From Spongospora subterranea (Eukaryota > Endomyxa > Phytomyxea > Plasmodiophorida > Plasmodiophoridae), in assembly GCA_900404475.1 (NCBI GenBank), contig OUQQ01000275.1:1-24807 (forward strand): a stretch of 24,807 nucleotides of DNA, read 5' to 3'. Below the pieces are notes generated by a model that searched no databases, was not told the origin of the DNA, and saw only the letters and a list, made by a program, of their open reading frames with translations. This document shows positions 1 to 12,679 of this stretch, piece by piece (the first letter of the stretch is position 1; every line of letters starts with the position of its first letter). Position numbers and translations under genes: made by a program.

Positions 1-62
1 TTAACCGGGACCGTAGGTTAACCGGTTAACTCCGGACTTTAACCGAAATGTGCCCACCCCTA
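1..62. mobile_element. Probable terminal repeat of a hAT-type transposon (element lies to the left)
   Basis: Read on the minus strand, this edge begins TAGGGGTGGGCA (positions 62 to 51) and runs into repeated ttaaccgg / ggttaacc palindromic blocks. A short TAGGGGTGGGCA-like end followed by ggttaaccggttaacc-rich sequence is a familiar layout for termini of hAT superfamily elements. If so, the transposon body is outside the window and its 8-bp target duplication should be positions 63-70. No transposase is visible here. The call rests on motif recognition only. Confidence 0.45.
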
Positions 63-342
63 TGTCATTTCTTGAGTTAGTTATTTTTGGAAAACTGCGT
101 GAGTTGGTATATAGTAACAATATGAGCCCCTACAGACAGTTCCAAAGTGACTGCTGAGCAGAAGGTCCTTATCACAAACAAATGAGTTTGTATCCAGAGG
201 GCGCCGTTGCCCGTGTGACGTTGCACCGAGGTGCCGCCCTTTGGCCCTAGCGTAGATATGGGTACTACAGACCTAGCACGTACACTGTTTCGTTACAGGC
301 GGCCCGCAGCGTATGTAGGTACTGTTACTACAGTATTGGGCT
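63..342. other. Intergenic stretch without a recognisable gene
   Basis: Short open frames occur here but none shows protein-like composition or a recognisable domain. I see no tRNA or repeat. It probably belongs to the transposon-rich flank that continues to about 4.3 kb. Confidence 0.5.
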
Positions 343-685
343 TGGCGACATGCACTTCTTCGTTTCATTTAACAGAGACCCGTGTTCTCAACTGTTGTTC
401 CTCACACAAACTCCACATGTCCACCGAGTCCGACGAACTGGCGATGAACAGAAACCATTCATCCCCAGCCTGTAACTAAACAGTGTTGCGGGCAAAAGAC
501 ATTTCCACCACAAACCCGTGAGCAAGCCCGAACTCGCCAGCATGTTGAGCAATCATATTTGGGAATAAATGATGCCTGTTCACCGTAAATACGTCGGACT
601 CGGTGGACATGTGGGGTTCGTTTGATGGACAAGAGTTAAGAACGCGGGTCTCTTTTAGATCAAATAAAGAAGGGCATGTCGTCGA
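343..685. mobile_element. Foldback element 1 (long imperfect inverted repeat, MITE-like)
   Basis: The left arm (about 343-464) and the reverse complement of the right arm (about 560-685) match over roughly 100-120 bp with scattered substitutions. Shared blocks include agagacccg, ccacatgtccaccgagtccgac and gaacag. The arms flank a loop of about 95 bp. Because the arms are similar, short frames on opposite strands read similar peptides containing HMSTESD; this follows from the palindrome and is not evidence of a protein. The structure fits a degenerate foldback or hairpin MITE. I could not define a target duplication. Confidence 0.65.
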
Positions 686-1482
686 GTCCACTAGTACGCT
701 GTGAGCCGACTTGGGTCACTTTTGTTTGGGTGGACTGTCCACGAGTGGGCAAAGACAAAAGAAACTTTGTATTAGTGTAACTTTCTCTTATTGCTAGCGA
801 AACACTATATTGGAAGTCGACGAATTTGAGGTTCACATATATATATACCGAAAAGGGAGAGCGGAGCCCATCACGGGTCTGTCGCCAGCTGGTTTTTTCT
901 TTGATTTTTCTTTTTCCATGGTCCGTTCTCGCATTCCTATTCGGTTCTCTGCTTCCCCCATTGAAAAGGTTTTTGCTGGCGTTCACTCGCCGGACTGCCT
1001 ACAACACAACTGATGGAGTGTATTTTGTCTGCAAGCGCGCCAACCCATAATACCTTACAATAAAACACTCTATACCCACAAAATCCTAACACTAGTCAAT
1101 CGTAGTTTCTCTTTGATGGTGAATATCAACATTAATAATGCCATGGAGCCTTATGTTCTGACTCCCCAAAATAGTGTAACACACCCCTTCGCCGAAAACA
1201 GGGTAGTTCCACTGTTGCACATCTCTCATAACGTCATGCGATGTTTTACGAGCAGTGAAGGTGAGAGTTATTTTGTATGGATGTCTGCAATCGTGAGACT
1301 CTGTTGGAAAATATTCGATTTTGATCCGTCCTGTGACGCCTCACGGATGAAATGAGTTCGTGGGCTATTCGGCGTGATCATTTCTTGCCCCTTGGTTGCC
1401 GTGATGTTAATGTTCTTGACTTTATGCCAAGTCCATGAAAAAAATCTTGAGCGACATGGCTCCCGTCGCCGCATTGCAACCT
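686..1482. other. Intergenic stretch without a recognisable gene
   Basis: Several overlapping frames under 110 codons occur on both strands. None has a recognisable motif, and none can be extended with consistent splice sites. A short atatatat run lies near 836. I see nothing else. Confidence 0.45.
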
Positions 1483-1753
1483 ATTCGGCTTCGGAAGTGG
1501 ATAAAGTAACCCGATGTTTGTTTCTTGACTTTTCAAAAGACGTTTGGTCCGATCGAAATCTATCCTGTAGTCGTCTTGCGATCCCTTCTGTCACCAGCAA
1601 AATTGCTGTCTGCCCATCCTCCAAGTTTGTGATCGCTTTGTATGATGCGATCGCGAGCCGACTACAGGATGAAAACTTTCGATTGGACAAAACGTATCTC
1701 TTGGAGAAGCAAGAAACAGACATCAGTTACTTCTAACACTGTTAAAGCCGAAT
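1483..1753. mobile_element. Foldback element 2 (about 270-bp hairpin-type inverted repeat)
   Basis: The ends match as inverted repeats: attcggct at 1483 pairs with agccgaat at 1746-1753. The match continues inward through taac..gatgt.tgtttcttg, then a gatcgaaa block, and atcctgtagtcg (about 1563) against cgactacaggat (about 1660). The arms are 85-100 bp each with a loop of 60-80 bp. This fits a foldback MITE or a hairpin-forming locus. It has no coding capacity of its own, and its open frames on the two strands mirror each other because of the palindrome. Confidence 0.65.
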
Positions 1754-3205
1754 TATTCATTGTATTGCTATCGATAAAGATTCGTGGAAAATTTCCGATA
1801 TAATAAAATAAAAACAGATATTCGGAGATTTAATTATCAAAATAAGAGAAATCTTTACTTCCCCACGCGTTTCGGATTATCTTGGTGACGTGGGCGTAAA
1901 AACACTGGCCGGTGGACGTTATTGCTACAACCCGACCCGTTAATTGCCAGTTACCACTTCCCTGAATGCATACACCATCGTACATTTGATGGCCCTGATC
2001 AGTGCACATTCGAACTGCCACGGCGAATGGAAGAGTTTTCTATCAAGGCGATCAGGAAAACGCAATTTATACAAACCCCTGGTTGAGACCATGATTATAA
2101 GAAGATGGGTAAACGGCAGTCTAACAAGGCGAAAGGCGACGTTGACGAATAATTCTATCCGGTCCCGCCTCAAAACTTCGTCCATACCCAGATGGCCCCG
2201 ATCATACAAGCGACGCAGGGTGATCGCGAGGTATCTGTTGTCGCCAACGAGATCATCTGATATGTGTGAGCATCAACCTTTGTGAATTACCCCTGAATTT
2301 GTCGGGTGTACCTTGTTTCTGGCGTCGACCATATCGGGTGCCGAAAGGCGTTTACTCAAAGGATTGCATGACGGGCTTGTCACATTCTGTATATCTTCAC
2401 CATTGGCAACGACAGCAGTTCCCGGTCATTTCTTGCCAAAGCGTCATTTTGGTCCCGTTAAAAAAAGGTGTCTTCGTTGATGGCGCAACGGGAACGTTCC
2501 AGTCTGCATTGACCATTACGCTGACAACTGGGGTATTCGGTATTCGCTGGAAGCCAAATGCTATTCCAGCATCGTGAACGGCAAGCATGGCAATGCTAAG
2601 CATCTTGTGATGACCTTAGGTTTTGAAAACGCACACCAGCAAAAATTAAATGAGAAAATTTTCAAAACTCATTTGGTAAGAAGCGGAGTGGAAGTTGTTC
2701 TCTAGACGGAATCTCGGTATGACGTTGTTGACGGTTGGGTTTGTACCCAGGGCATTGTATTAACGATCAGATCAAGTTATCACAACCGAATTGCGCAGAA
2801 TACAGAAAACCTCGAAGCGTCGGGTTTGAGAGCAGACAGGGCTTGTTCGACAAGAAACAAAGGTCTTATGAGGGGATGGCTTTCTCAATGATCAAAATCA
2901 ATGCGATTGTGTAGGGCCGACAGTCAATTACCGTTTTGTAATCATGATCGTTTTCTGGGCCCGTAATATTTATTCGAAATAAGAGAAAACTTGAACTACG
3001 CCAGGGGTTCTTCACCATTTCTTCATAGATATCGTCACAAGCCAGTTAAAACAAGACGTCTATTATAGGTTCTCCCAAATGGGTAACTAGGTTTTAAGAC
3101 TATGCCTAAGTTTTTATCAGATTGAGAAAAATGAATGTCGTCAATCGATAGATGGATTTAAGATGAATAAAGATAAGAGAAGGCTTACGATGTTTTTTTG
3201 AATAC
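1754..3205. other. Gene-poor stretch, probably decayed repeat DNA
   Basis: No gene could be supported. A frame without a start from about 2500 to 2702 (+) reads VPVCIDHYADNWGIRYSLEA and ends in a stop after VRSGVEVVL. It has a protein-like composition and may be a decayed gene or transposon fragment, but I recognise no family. AT-rich sequence without structure occupies the rest. Confidence 0.4.
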
Positions 3206-3206
3206 A

Positions 3207-3992
3207 GTTCAAAATGCTGTTCAAGGATGGGATTAAAAGCATGCTGAAGTAAATAAAGTGTTCTCTGCAATCTGAAGTAAGTAGAGAAACATCGGGCGAC
3301 CAATTGGAGGGATAAAGAGTTTGTTTTTTCCTGGATCGAAATTTTCTCCAACATCGTAAGCCTCCTCATATCTTTAAACATCTTAAATCCCTGATATCGA
3401 TTGACGAAATTCATATTGCTCAGTCTGATAAAAACTCAATTCGACGATCTATGGAACATCAGGATTCTCGTTGGATGGTGATACGAAATTCTTGGGCGTC
3501 CAACCAATCGTCGAAACGGTGCCGACGACGAATATTGAATGGTTTATCGATACCAACGTCGGCTAGTTGAAAAAGTCCAGAGTATTCACCAGGAATGTGG
3601 TGAGGATTCAAAATGTTGTTCAAGGGATGGGATTGAAAGCCTGCTGAAGCAAATAAAGTGTTCTCCGCAATCTGAAGTAAGTAGAGAAACATCGGGCTAC
3701 CAATTGGAGGGATAAAGAGTTTGTTATCTCCTGGATCGAAATTTTCTCCAACATCGTAAGCCTCCTCATATTTTCAAACATCTATTGACGACATTCATAT
3801 TTCTCAATCTGAAAAAAACTTAATTCGACGATCTATGGAACATCAGGATTCTCGTTGGATGGTGATACGAAATTCTTGGGCGTCCAACCAATCGTCGAAA
3901 CGGTGCCGACGACGGGTATTGAATGGTTTATCGATACCAACGTCGGCTAGTTGAAAAAGTCCAGAGTATTCACCAGGAATGTGGTGAAGATC
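3207..3992. repeat. Tandem direct duplication of a ~400-bp unit
   Basis: A unit beginning ttcaaaatg at 3208 recurs at 3607 (offset 399), with copies roughly 3208-3606 and 3607-3992. Both copies contain long near-identical blocks, such as ctgaagtaagtagagaaacat and the segment around ggatggtgatacgaaattct. The second copy lacks about 17 bp in the middle, near 3780. Each copy carries the same minus-strand fragment of a pogo-like transposase, so the duplication happened after or during decay of a transposon. Confidence 0.85.
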
Positions 3993-4320
3993 CATTCCAA
4001 GATCTTGGAATTTCGCAACGACGGAACCCATAAGGTGACAACGATATGAACTAAATGAAACATCGGACGTTCCGCTCGGTTAATTGAAACCAGATAAGAT
4101 ATCAGCACCTGAACATCAAAATCAGCAACAAGACGGGTTCTTTATGCCTCATCGATCCATTTTTCAAATCGTGGACTCATCCAATCCATCCAAGCGCTGT
4201 TTTGCCATGAATAAACAGCGTCTCTTGTCCGAATGTAGACATAATAGAGAGTAGACATAACAGAGAGCGTGTAATTCGTTTGTGGGAGGACGGATACTGC
4301 CTGTAATTCCAATTATCTAT
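3459..4320 (-). pseudogene. Pogo/Tigger-like (CENP-B-related) DDE transposase relic, duplicated
   Basis: On the minus strand the frame from about 4050 to 3843 reads SYRCHLMGSVV, then QDLGMDLHHIPGEYSG and ADVGIDKPFN, ending WLDAQEF and a stop. This is the layout of the DDE domain of pogo-type transposases: D-S-x-x-C-H-x-M, then HIPGG, then QP.DVGINKPF. The usual LLLD before S-Y-R-C-H is lost, and farther upstream (toward 4300) AWMDWM-like traces remain with stops between them. A second copy of the HIPGEYSG to WLDAQEF part lies at 3692-3459 inside the tandem duplication. There is no intact start, DNA-binding domain or full catalytic triad, so the copy is dead. Family assignment is by motif memory. 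Confidence 0.7.
4235..4266. repeat. Two copies of a 16-bp direct repeat
   Basis: gtagacataatagaga (4235-4250) is followed directly by gtagacataacagaga (4251-4266), differing at one base. It is probably a local slippage duplication. Confidence 0.75.
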
Positions 4321-4694
4321 AGTTCACCTAGATTTTTCAGAGTGACGTTACGATCCATTATGGTTGAAATCTTGTCAATCTCGGCCTTGCCGTTTCCTGT
4401 CAAGTAGCCCATCGACGTATGTTCCGATTATTGGCGGTCAAGAACCACGCGACATTTACACCAAGACAGCCAAGGGGCGATCTTCGCAAAAAAGCACTTG
4501 GATTAAGCCACGATCTAACATCAGAAGAGGGGGGGGGGGTGATGGCGAAAATGGCTGTCAAAGGCCGCGCAGAGGTGGTACAATTGGCGGGTGGGCGGAG
4601 CCACCTTGCCCTGGCGGTGACGTCTTTGGCGTTCCGTAGTACAATCAAGACCTGCATTGCCGGGCCTTGAACGGCTTCAATCGCGCCCGACATC
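4321..4694. other. Upstream region of the CDK gene with an 11-G run
   Basis: This 374-bp stretch precedes the CDK start codon. It contains a homopolymer of eleven G at 4529-4539 and GC-rich sequence after it, unlike the AT-rich flank before it. That fits a promoter and 5' untranslated region, but I recognise no specific element. Overlapping short frames on both strands, including one from 4419, show no domain. Confidence 0.4.
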
Positions 4695-6403
<1,709 letters not shown>

Positions 6404-7030
6404 ATCGGAATCATTTCACATTGTTATCTCTTCCTATAAATGTCTATTCACATACTCAGACTGTGTATCATATATTGTCCACAGTGATCCTCAGTCACAA
6501 CCCCCCACATCACCGATCACGCTACAGACCGACTTACCCCAATCGTGTCTCCTGTCTGCGTTGTGTGTTCTTTACGATAATGGTATCGTATGTAGTCCGC
6601 GCCCCCACCTTGGTGTCACGGTCTTGTACACGCCTAATCCTGTATCCAGTTTTCAGAGATCACCACCGTTTACAAAACCAGGACGCTATCCACGCCCACA
6701 TCGGCATTGGGTTCGGCGACACTTCAATTTGATAGTAGAAAACATTGTTTCGCAGTGGGAATATTTTTCCAAACCCTCTCTAGGGGTACTGACAAGTTGA
6801 GTACTTTCGATTTGCTGGCGGTTTCAATGTAAGTACATATCTTGTCGATTTATTTCCAACAAAAAATGTGTTTTAGTTTGCATTTGACCACAAATTGTTA
6901 TGTTGAGTTTTGTCGATTTTTCGTACATGTTTGGATCATCTTTTTTTGCAGCTTCACTTGAACAGTTTCCAGTGTTTGACAATTAGCAGCTATTGTCGCC
7001 TCCAAGTCTGCCTAATCGGTACATTAGTGA
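6404..7030. other. Intergenic region between CDK and CEP135-like genes
   Basis: This stretch of 627 bp holds the CDK 3' untranslated region and the promoter of the next gene. Frames at 6421-6732 and 6561-6800 have no recognisable domain and low-complexity composition. A ttttttgcag acceptor-like sequence near 6950 could end a 5' untranslated intron of the downstream gene. I see no repeat or RNA gene. Confidence 0.45.
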
Positions 7031-10000
7031 ATGGATGCAGCATTTTTGCAGCTACGTCGCAAGTTGGAAACAGCTGGATATTCGTCTCCGCTGGGCATAG
7101 AGTCATTCCCGTTGGTGCAGAAACTCTTTAAGGATTTACAACAGGTTTGCTCTTTTAACGACACACGTAGCGATACTCGTATTTACTGTATATTTGCTGT
7201 CTATCAGACGCAAAATGCCAGAGATGATGCGATTAAACAGTCTGGTGAAGAAGAAAAATCTCGACGTCAGCAATCAGAAACTGTACAATTTGGAGTTCTT
7301 TTACCGCAAATATACAGTGCGTTTACTTTTGTTTTTAGGCTGCGTGTTTGCGACGGGAAAACAGCAGCCTGATTGAGGCCAATAATGCATTACACGCTGA
7401 CATTATTCGCAATACTGAAGCCATGGATGAGATAGAGAGAAATGCCCGGAATACTGTTCATGAAGCCAATGCGGCTGCCAACAAATATCGCTATCAATTT
7501 AATACTTCAATGTTCAAGATTCAAACTCAAGAGACCGATATCGCAAGGCTGAAGCACAAAATTACAGTGCTACTTGAGAGATCCCAAGCTTATTCACTCT
7601 CTGAACTTTGTATTATTTTTTTGCAATGTGTTTCGCTTCTGTTGGCTAATCTCTGCTTCAGCTCGGCCTGGGTCGAAACAGTCTATTGAAATCGGCAGTG
7701 GGACTTTTAGTATGTCACCGTTCTGGTTGCTGATTGGTGTCTTTAATCACTGCAAATAGACGAAAAAGAACCAGAGAGGCCGGAATTCGTCGAAGAAAGA
7801 CGTCGTTTTGGTGAACTTCTGGACATTTCCCAATCCAAAATCGCAACGCTAGAAGCAGAACTGGCTGATGCGGAGGCAAGATGTAAAGCGTTATCTGATG
7901 AAAAAGACGTAGGTCTTCATTTTATTTGGCGAAATCCATTATTTCCCCGTTTTTTGTAGGGGTTTGAAAGGTCCATGATGTTGAAGGATGCTGAAATCAA
8001 GCGAATCCAATCAGCAACTTTGTCTTCGGGGACCATATCCCATCCAACGGAGCAATCACATCAATTGTCGGAGCAAGTTGACTTTTTAACGAAAGAAATG
8101 TTATCGTTGGAAAATCAACTGCAACGATATCAGTAAGCCTCATCGCGTCTTTCTTTTGTCTTTGGCTGACTCTCATTTAGGGCGATGGAGCCGCTCGTTG
8201 AAGAACTACGACAGCAAAGGGATCGCTTAGCTGAGCAGTTACAACAAAATGAAGAGAGACTTGCTAGTTTGGGAGAAGAGCTGGCGGCCGAAAAACGAAC
8301 AGTTAAATCTCTCAATGCCGAGAAAGAAAAAGATCTAAGCAATAGCAAGTCTGTCCATAATGTTTCACCCTCATCATTTTTTTCTGAATATGATTCAAGG
8401 GCGCGTGTTCCTCGAGCAGTTCGGGATCTCGAAGCGGCGCTGAAAAACGTTCGTCGATTGGAAGCGCAAGTAAAACAGCTCAAACAAGAGAAAGAGGATG
8501 GTGACAAAGAAATGAAGAACATTAGCAAAATATACCAGGTAAAAACGCGGTCCATTTTTGCACTTTGTCTAAAATACCACAGTCGTACTCTTCTGATAAA
8601 CAGTTGCTCTCGTCATTAATTGAAACTGCCGAAGCGCGAGCAACGAAAGCTACCGAGTCACTTCATCAACTGCAAAAACAGCTGGATTCTAAAGCAGAAG
8701 AAAATGTACAGCTATCAGAGCGACTATCATCTCTGAAGAATGACGTCAAGAACCTCAAAGATAGTCTCGTTCTTCATCAACAGACGATTGCAAAACAACA
8801 GGTTTGTGTCGATGAAACAAATAACATTTGTCATTTCAGCGCATGAGCAGATGGAAATTGATGATGAGCGCAAACATGGCGAAGTCGCTCAAGCTAAAAT
8901 ATCTTCCCTTGAAGAAACGATAGAGACATTGTCCAACGATGGCCATGCTGTAGCTGATGATCTATCTCAAGCCAAGAATGAAAACAAAATGTTACGCGAA
9001 GCTCTTCAGGTTGACAGTACCAAATCTCTGGAGGTTTACCCGGCTAATTTGCAGCTCTTTAGGAACATGTCGCTGCAGCTGCGGCTGATTCTCGTACTAC
9101 AGCGAAGGAAGAGAACGCAACGTTGAAGCAAACTGCGGCGATCCGAAGCTTGCAAGCTGAACGAGATGAATATAGGTGTGTTTCTCCTATATTTGCACTT
9201 TGATGCACTCAGTGAAATCAGGAATCAAATGACTCATCTCAACGACTTGCTTGTTCAAGCGAAAGAGGAAAATTTAATTGCCGAACGAGAACTCTCTGCC
9301 GAAAAGAACGCTCGTGCCCATACAGGTTTGCTGATCTCTCCAAACTGCAGAATTATATTTTCAGCGTTTTGAATAGAGTCACAATTCCAGTCCGCTTTGG
9401 TACTGGAAGAAGAGTCCAGGTCCTGTTTAGCTCAGCGTGAAGCAACAGTTCTCGATTTACGCAGACAAATACAAGAACTTGGCCATGAAATTCTAGACAA
9501 AAACCAGCAGATCAACATGCTACAAGTAACCTAGTCAACGTCATCTCAGGGTTTTTTTACTGATCATTTCTTTTCCAGAATCTGTGCTCCTCTACTGGTG
9601 TTGGTGCAGATCGTTTGCGTGAAACTACATCGCAGTGTGCCGAGTTAACCCGACAAGTTTCCGATCTGAAACATAAACTGGAAATATCTGACAATGACTT
9701 GCATTATACACAGGATTCTCTGCGAAAAATTACTGAACACAGAGACGCATTACTAGTGAGTCCAGAAGTCCCGAATGTGCTGAAATATCTAAAAAAATCG
9801 TCACGCAGGTCCTGTTTCGTGAATTAGACGCTCACCTTATAACGACACAGATGAGGGTACGTGTTTAGGGCAAGGTTTCGGTCGGTCAGTTATGAATAAA
9901 CGTCTGTTAGGTTGAAAGCATTATCAGAGAACGAGATGATCTGAAATTCCGCTACAGTCAGGTTTGACTACAGAATTTTCAGACAAATCATGGTCTAACC

Positions 10001-12364
10001 AAGATGTTCCTTAGAATCTTGCGGAACTGAACCTTCGTGGTCAGTCGACTTCGGAGATTGAGAGCAGATACAAACAAGATCAACAAGTATTCAATATCGG
10101 TCTCAGTCATGTTCTTATGAATCATGGTACTGTGTAGGTGTTGTTGCAGTTAAAATCAGACAATTCATCCCTGGTCAACGTTGTTCGCCAATTCGAAGTG
10201 GCCTCCAATGCAAACGAATCGCTGATCAAGCAGCTTCGTGGAAGCCTTGCTGATCTTAATGTTGGCAAAAAACGATCGCCAGGTCCATTTCTCGGAGTGA
10301 CTCTATCAACAGGCATCAAAAGAAGCTATTGCAAAAGACCTGCAACAGGAACGCCGCTCACGTACTCAGCTTATCGGTCAAAACAGCGAACTTCAAAGCT
10401 CGCTCGACGCTGCTCAGCAAGAATCCGTTCGAATGAAAAAGCAGATTGTTGCTTTGCAAAATCAGATTGAGCAGCAACGGGGTTCGTTTTAAATTATATA
10501 TTGCGCCCAAGCTGACATTTTTTTTCATTCAGGAACAATATCGACGTGCAGAGCTGAATGTGATCAACTTCGATCACTGATCACGCAACTGGAAAACGTC
10601 AAGACCACTGAAACCGCTGAAGCTGCTCGGTTGCGAGTATCATTACAGGTGTGTGTTGGACTCTCCAGGTTCAGGGCTTCTCAGATGTAGGTTTAGTCGT
10701 CGCGCGATGAAATTAGCCAACGTGATTGCCACATCACTGAGGTCGAAAAGAAGTGTTTCGACTTATCGAATCAGATCGAGACTCTTCAACACGCCGCTAA
10801 AGTAACACCCATTTGTAACTCAATATCCGTCGCCCTTACTAATTGAATAGAGTTTGGACATGGAGCGTGATCGATTGTGCCACATTCTGGACGAGCGCTG
10901 TGAACAGCTGGCGCAGTTACAAGGGCAGATGGCAAAAGACGATGAATCCGTCGTTGCCGCGCACCAGAACGCTTCTGAACTTGAAAATCGTCTTCAGCAG
11001 TTGAATGCTGAGCACTCCGCAGCTCTTCTCAAATTGCAAAACTATGCTGACATTTTCGAACAGTTAAAACAAAACTCGATGGCCCTAGAATCCCAGGTTT
11101 GTCAGTTTGCCCGATTGCACCTTCGCGGTTCTCACATTAGTCTCAGTTGCAGTTGAAAAATACTGAAATCCAGGCGATTGCCGAAGATTTAGGCAACATG
11201 TCAAAAGAGGTGCGAAGTTCCATTTGTGTCAAGCTTTCTGCTAACGATTCTTTTCAGAACCAATTTGTCAACGGAGAATTAGCTGTCGCGGTGCAAGATC
11301 GCGACTCGAAATCGCAAGAGGCACACGCTGCTCTCAACAAGATTATGTATCTGGAGGAACTGTTACGAGTTCAAAAAAGGTTTATTTGCTGCTAATTGGG
11401 GTCTCGTTTGTGACTTTTTTCCAGAGAAAAGGAAGATCTTCACAGTAATTACAGGCTTCTTTGCAACGAAAACAAACGACTTCTGAATACGGCATCTGAT
11501 GTCAGCTCATGCCCATTTCTCGGTGTCACTTCTGTCCTAATCTTCCTCTGATCCTTAGTTGGATTCTAAATGTCAAGCCCAGCTAATCGAAATGCAGCGA
11601 CTTCACGAACGCAGCGTTTATGCCGAGACGCAATCCCAACAGCTCAATGATTCAAACGGCAAACTAAGGATCGACCTTGAGCAGTACCAAAGACAGCAAG
11701 AAAGTCTCACTCGTTCACTTGCCGCCGTTCAAGGTATCGTCAGTATCTCATACTTTCAACTACATAAATCGTTTATTGGATTCGCGTAGAACAACTTGAT
11801 AGTACACGACAAGAGCGGTCGTCGCTGCTGGATTCGCTATCATCAACGCGCTCCCTATCCGTTGGTCTCGAATCCGACAAGTCGCAATTGCATCGAAGAA
11901 TGCTGCTCGATCAAGACTATAAAGAACGTATGCAAGAGCAAATTCGAGAGGTTGGTGATCTGAATTTTTGTTTTTCCGAAATGTTCTTCTAAAGGATTCT
12001 TTTGTTTCAGGTCGAGGCGCGAGTTCAATCTCAAGCTCAACAGACCGATTTCTTTCAACGTCGCGTCAATGAACTGGAATCTTTGCTAGCCGAGCAGAGG
12101 GCCCAGAGCCTCGACCCCCATCGAGGTCAGGATGCCTCAAATGACTATGAACAGCTTTCCAAAGAAAACGCCAAACTGAAGCAGGTTTGTTCCTCGACGT
12201 TGTCGAAATGATTGGCGGAAACCTTGACCATTTGTCTCTAGTTCATCGTCGCGTATGAGCGGAAATTATTGTCGCAAGAAACTGCAGGATCGGGGTTGGA
12301 AATCACGAAAACAGATGATGCTGCAAATGATTTCAATTCCTTGGATATATCTAGCAAGACCTGA
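7031..12364 (+). CDS. CEP135: CEP135/Bld10-like centriolar coiled-coil protein, 28 exons
   Basis: CEP135 (Bld10) links the cartwheel to triplet microtubules in centrioles and basal bodies. Exons: 7031-7144, 7208-7282, 7339-7609, 7662-7709, 7760-7908, 7960-8132, 8181-8538, 8583-8801, 8848-9009, 9063-9175, 9213-9325, 9377-9525, 9579-9755, 9809-9856, 9911-9961, 10015-10086, 10138-10260, 10313-10481, 10533-10648, 10697-10801, 10851-11096, 11153-11209, 11258-11379, 11425-11500, 11559-11733, 11790-11950, 12011-12184, 12242-12364. All join in phase to about 1312 residues (human CEP135 is near 1140). The N-terminus LRRKLETAGYSSPLGIESFP followed by LVQKLFKDL matches the family's conserved start. Also shared are LRRENSSL, a basic RPGSKQSIEIG linker and SEQVDFL. 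Nearly all the rest is predicted coiled coil, with an ENKRLL-type C-terminal segment. Exon 2 may end later than given (7282 or slightly after), exon 9 may start at 8851, and exon 11 at 9222. Confidence 0.85.
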
Positions 12365-12679
12365 TCTTCGTCATTATTTAATGTATCTTATATATTATGC
12401 TTGGATTTTTTCGATCCGCTTCAAAATACTCCACGCCTCGGTAGTTGATCAGTTATTCGATGATGTGATTATCCGCTCTCTACGATGTTTCCAAAATGCA
12501 AACCCATTTCATTGCTGTCTAAAGTGAACAACGCGATAACTGTTGTAAGCGGTTGTTGTATTTCTTCACATCTGAACCATAATCGATTCAATTTACATCT
12601 CGTTCAAGACGCTGTTCAATTCTAAATATCTTGTTAGGAGCAATATGTCATCTTTTCTGTTTCAGCAGAGTTTCTCGAT
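12365..12679. other. Convergent 3' intergenic region
   Basis: This 315-bp AT-rich spacer lies between the stop codons of the CEP135-like gene (+) and TMEM260 (-). It must hold both polyadenylation regions. Short frames here show nothing recognisable. Confidence 0.5.

Noticed and set aside
7031..12364. Nucleoporin TPR/Mlp-like protein
   Set aside because: The long coiled coil first suggested TPR, but the N-terminal LRRKLETAGYSSPLGIESFP block, the basic linker after it and SEQVDFL fit CEP135 and not TPR.
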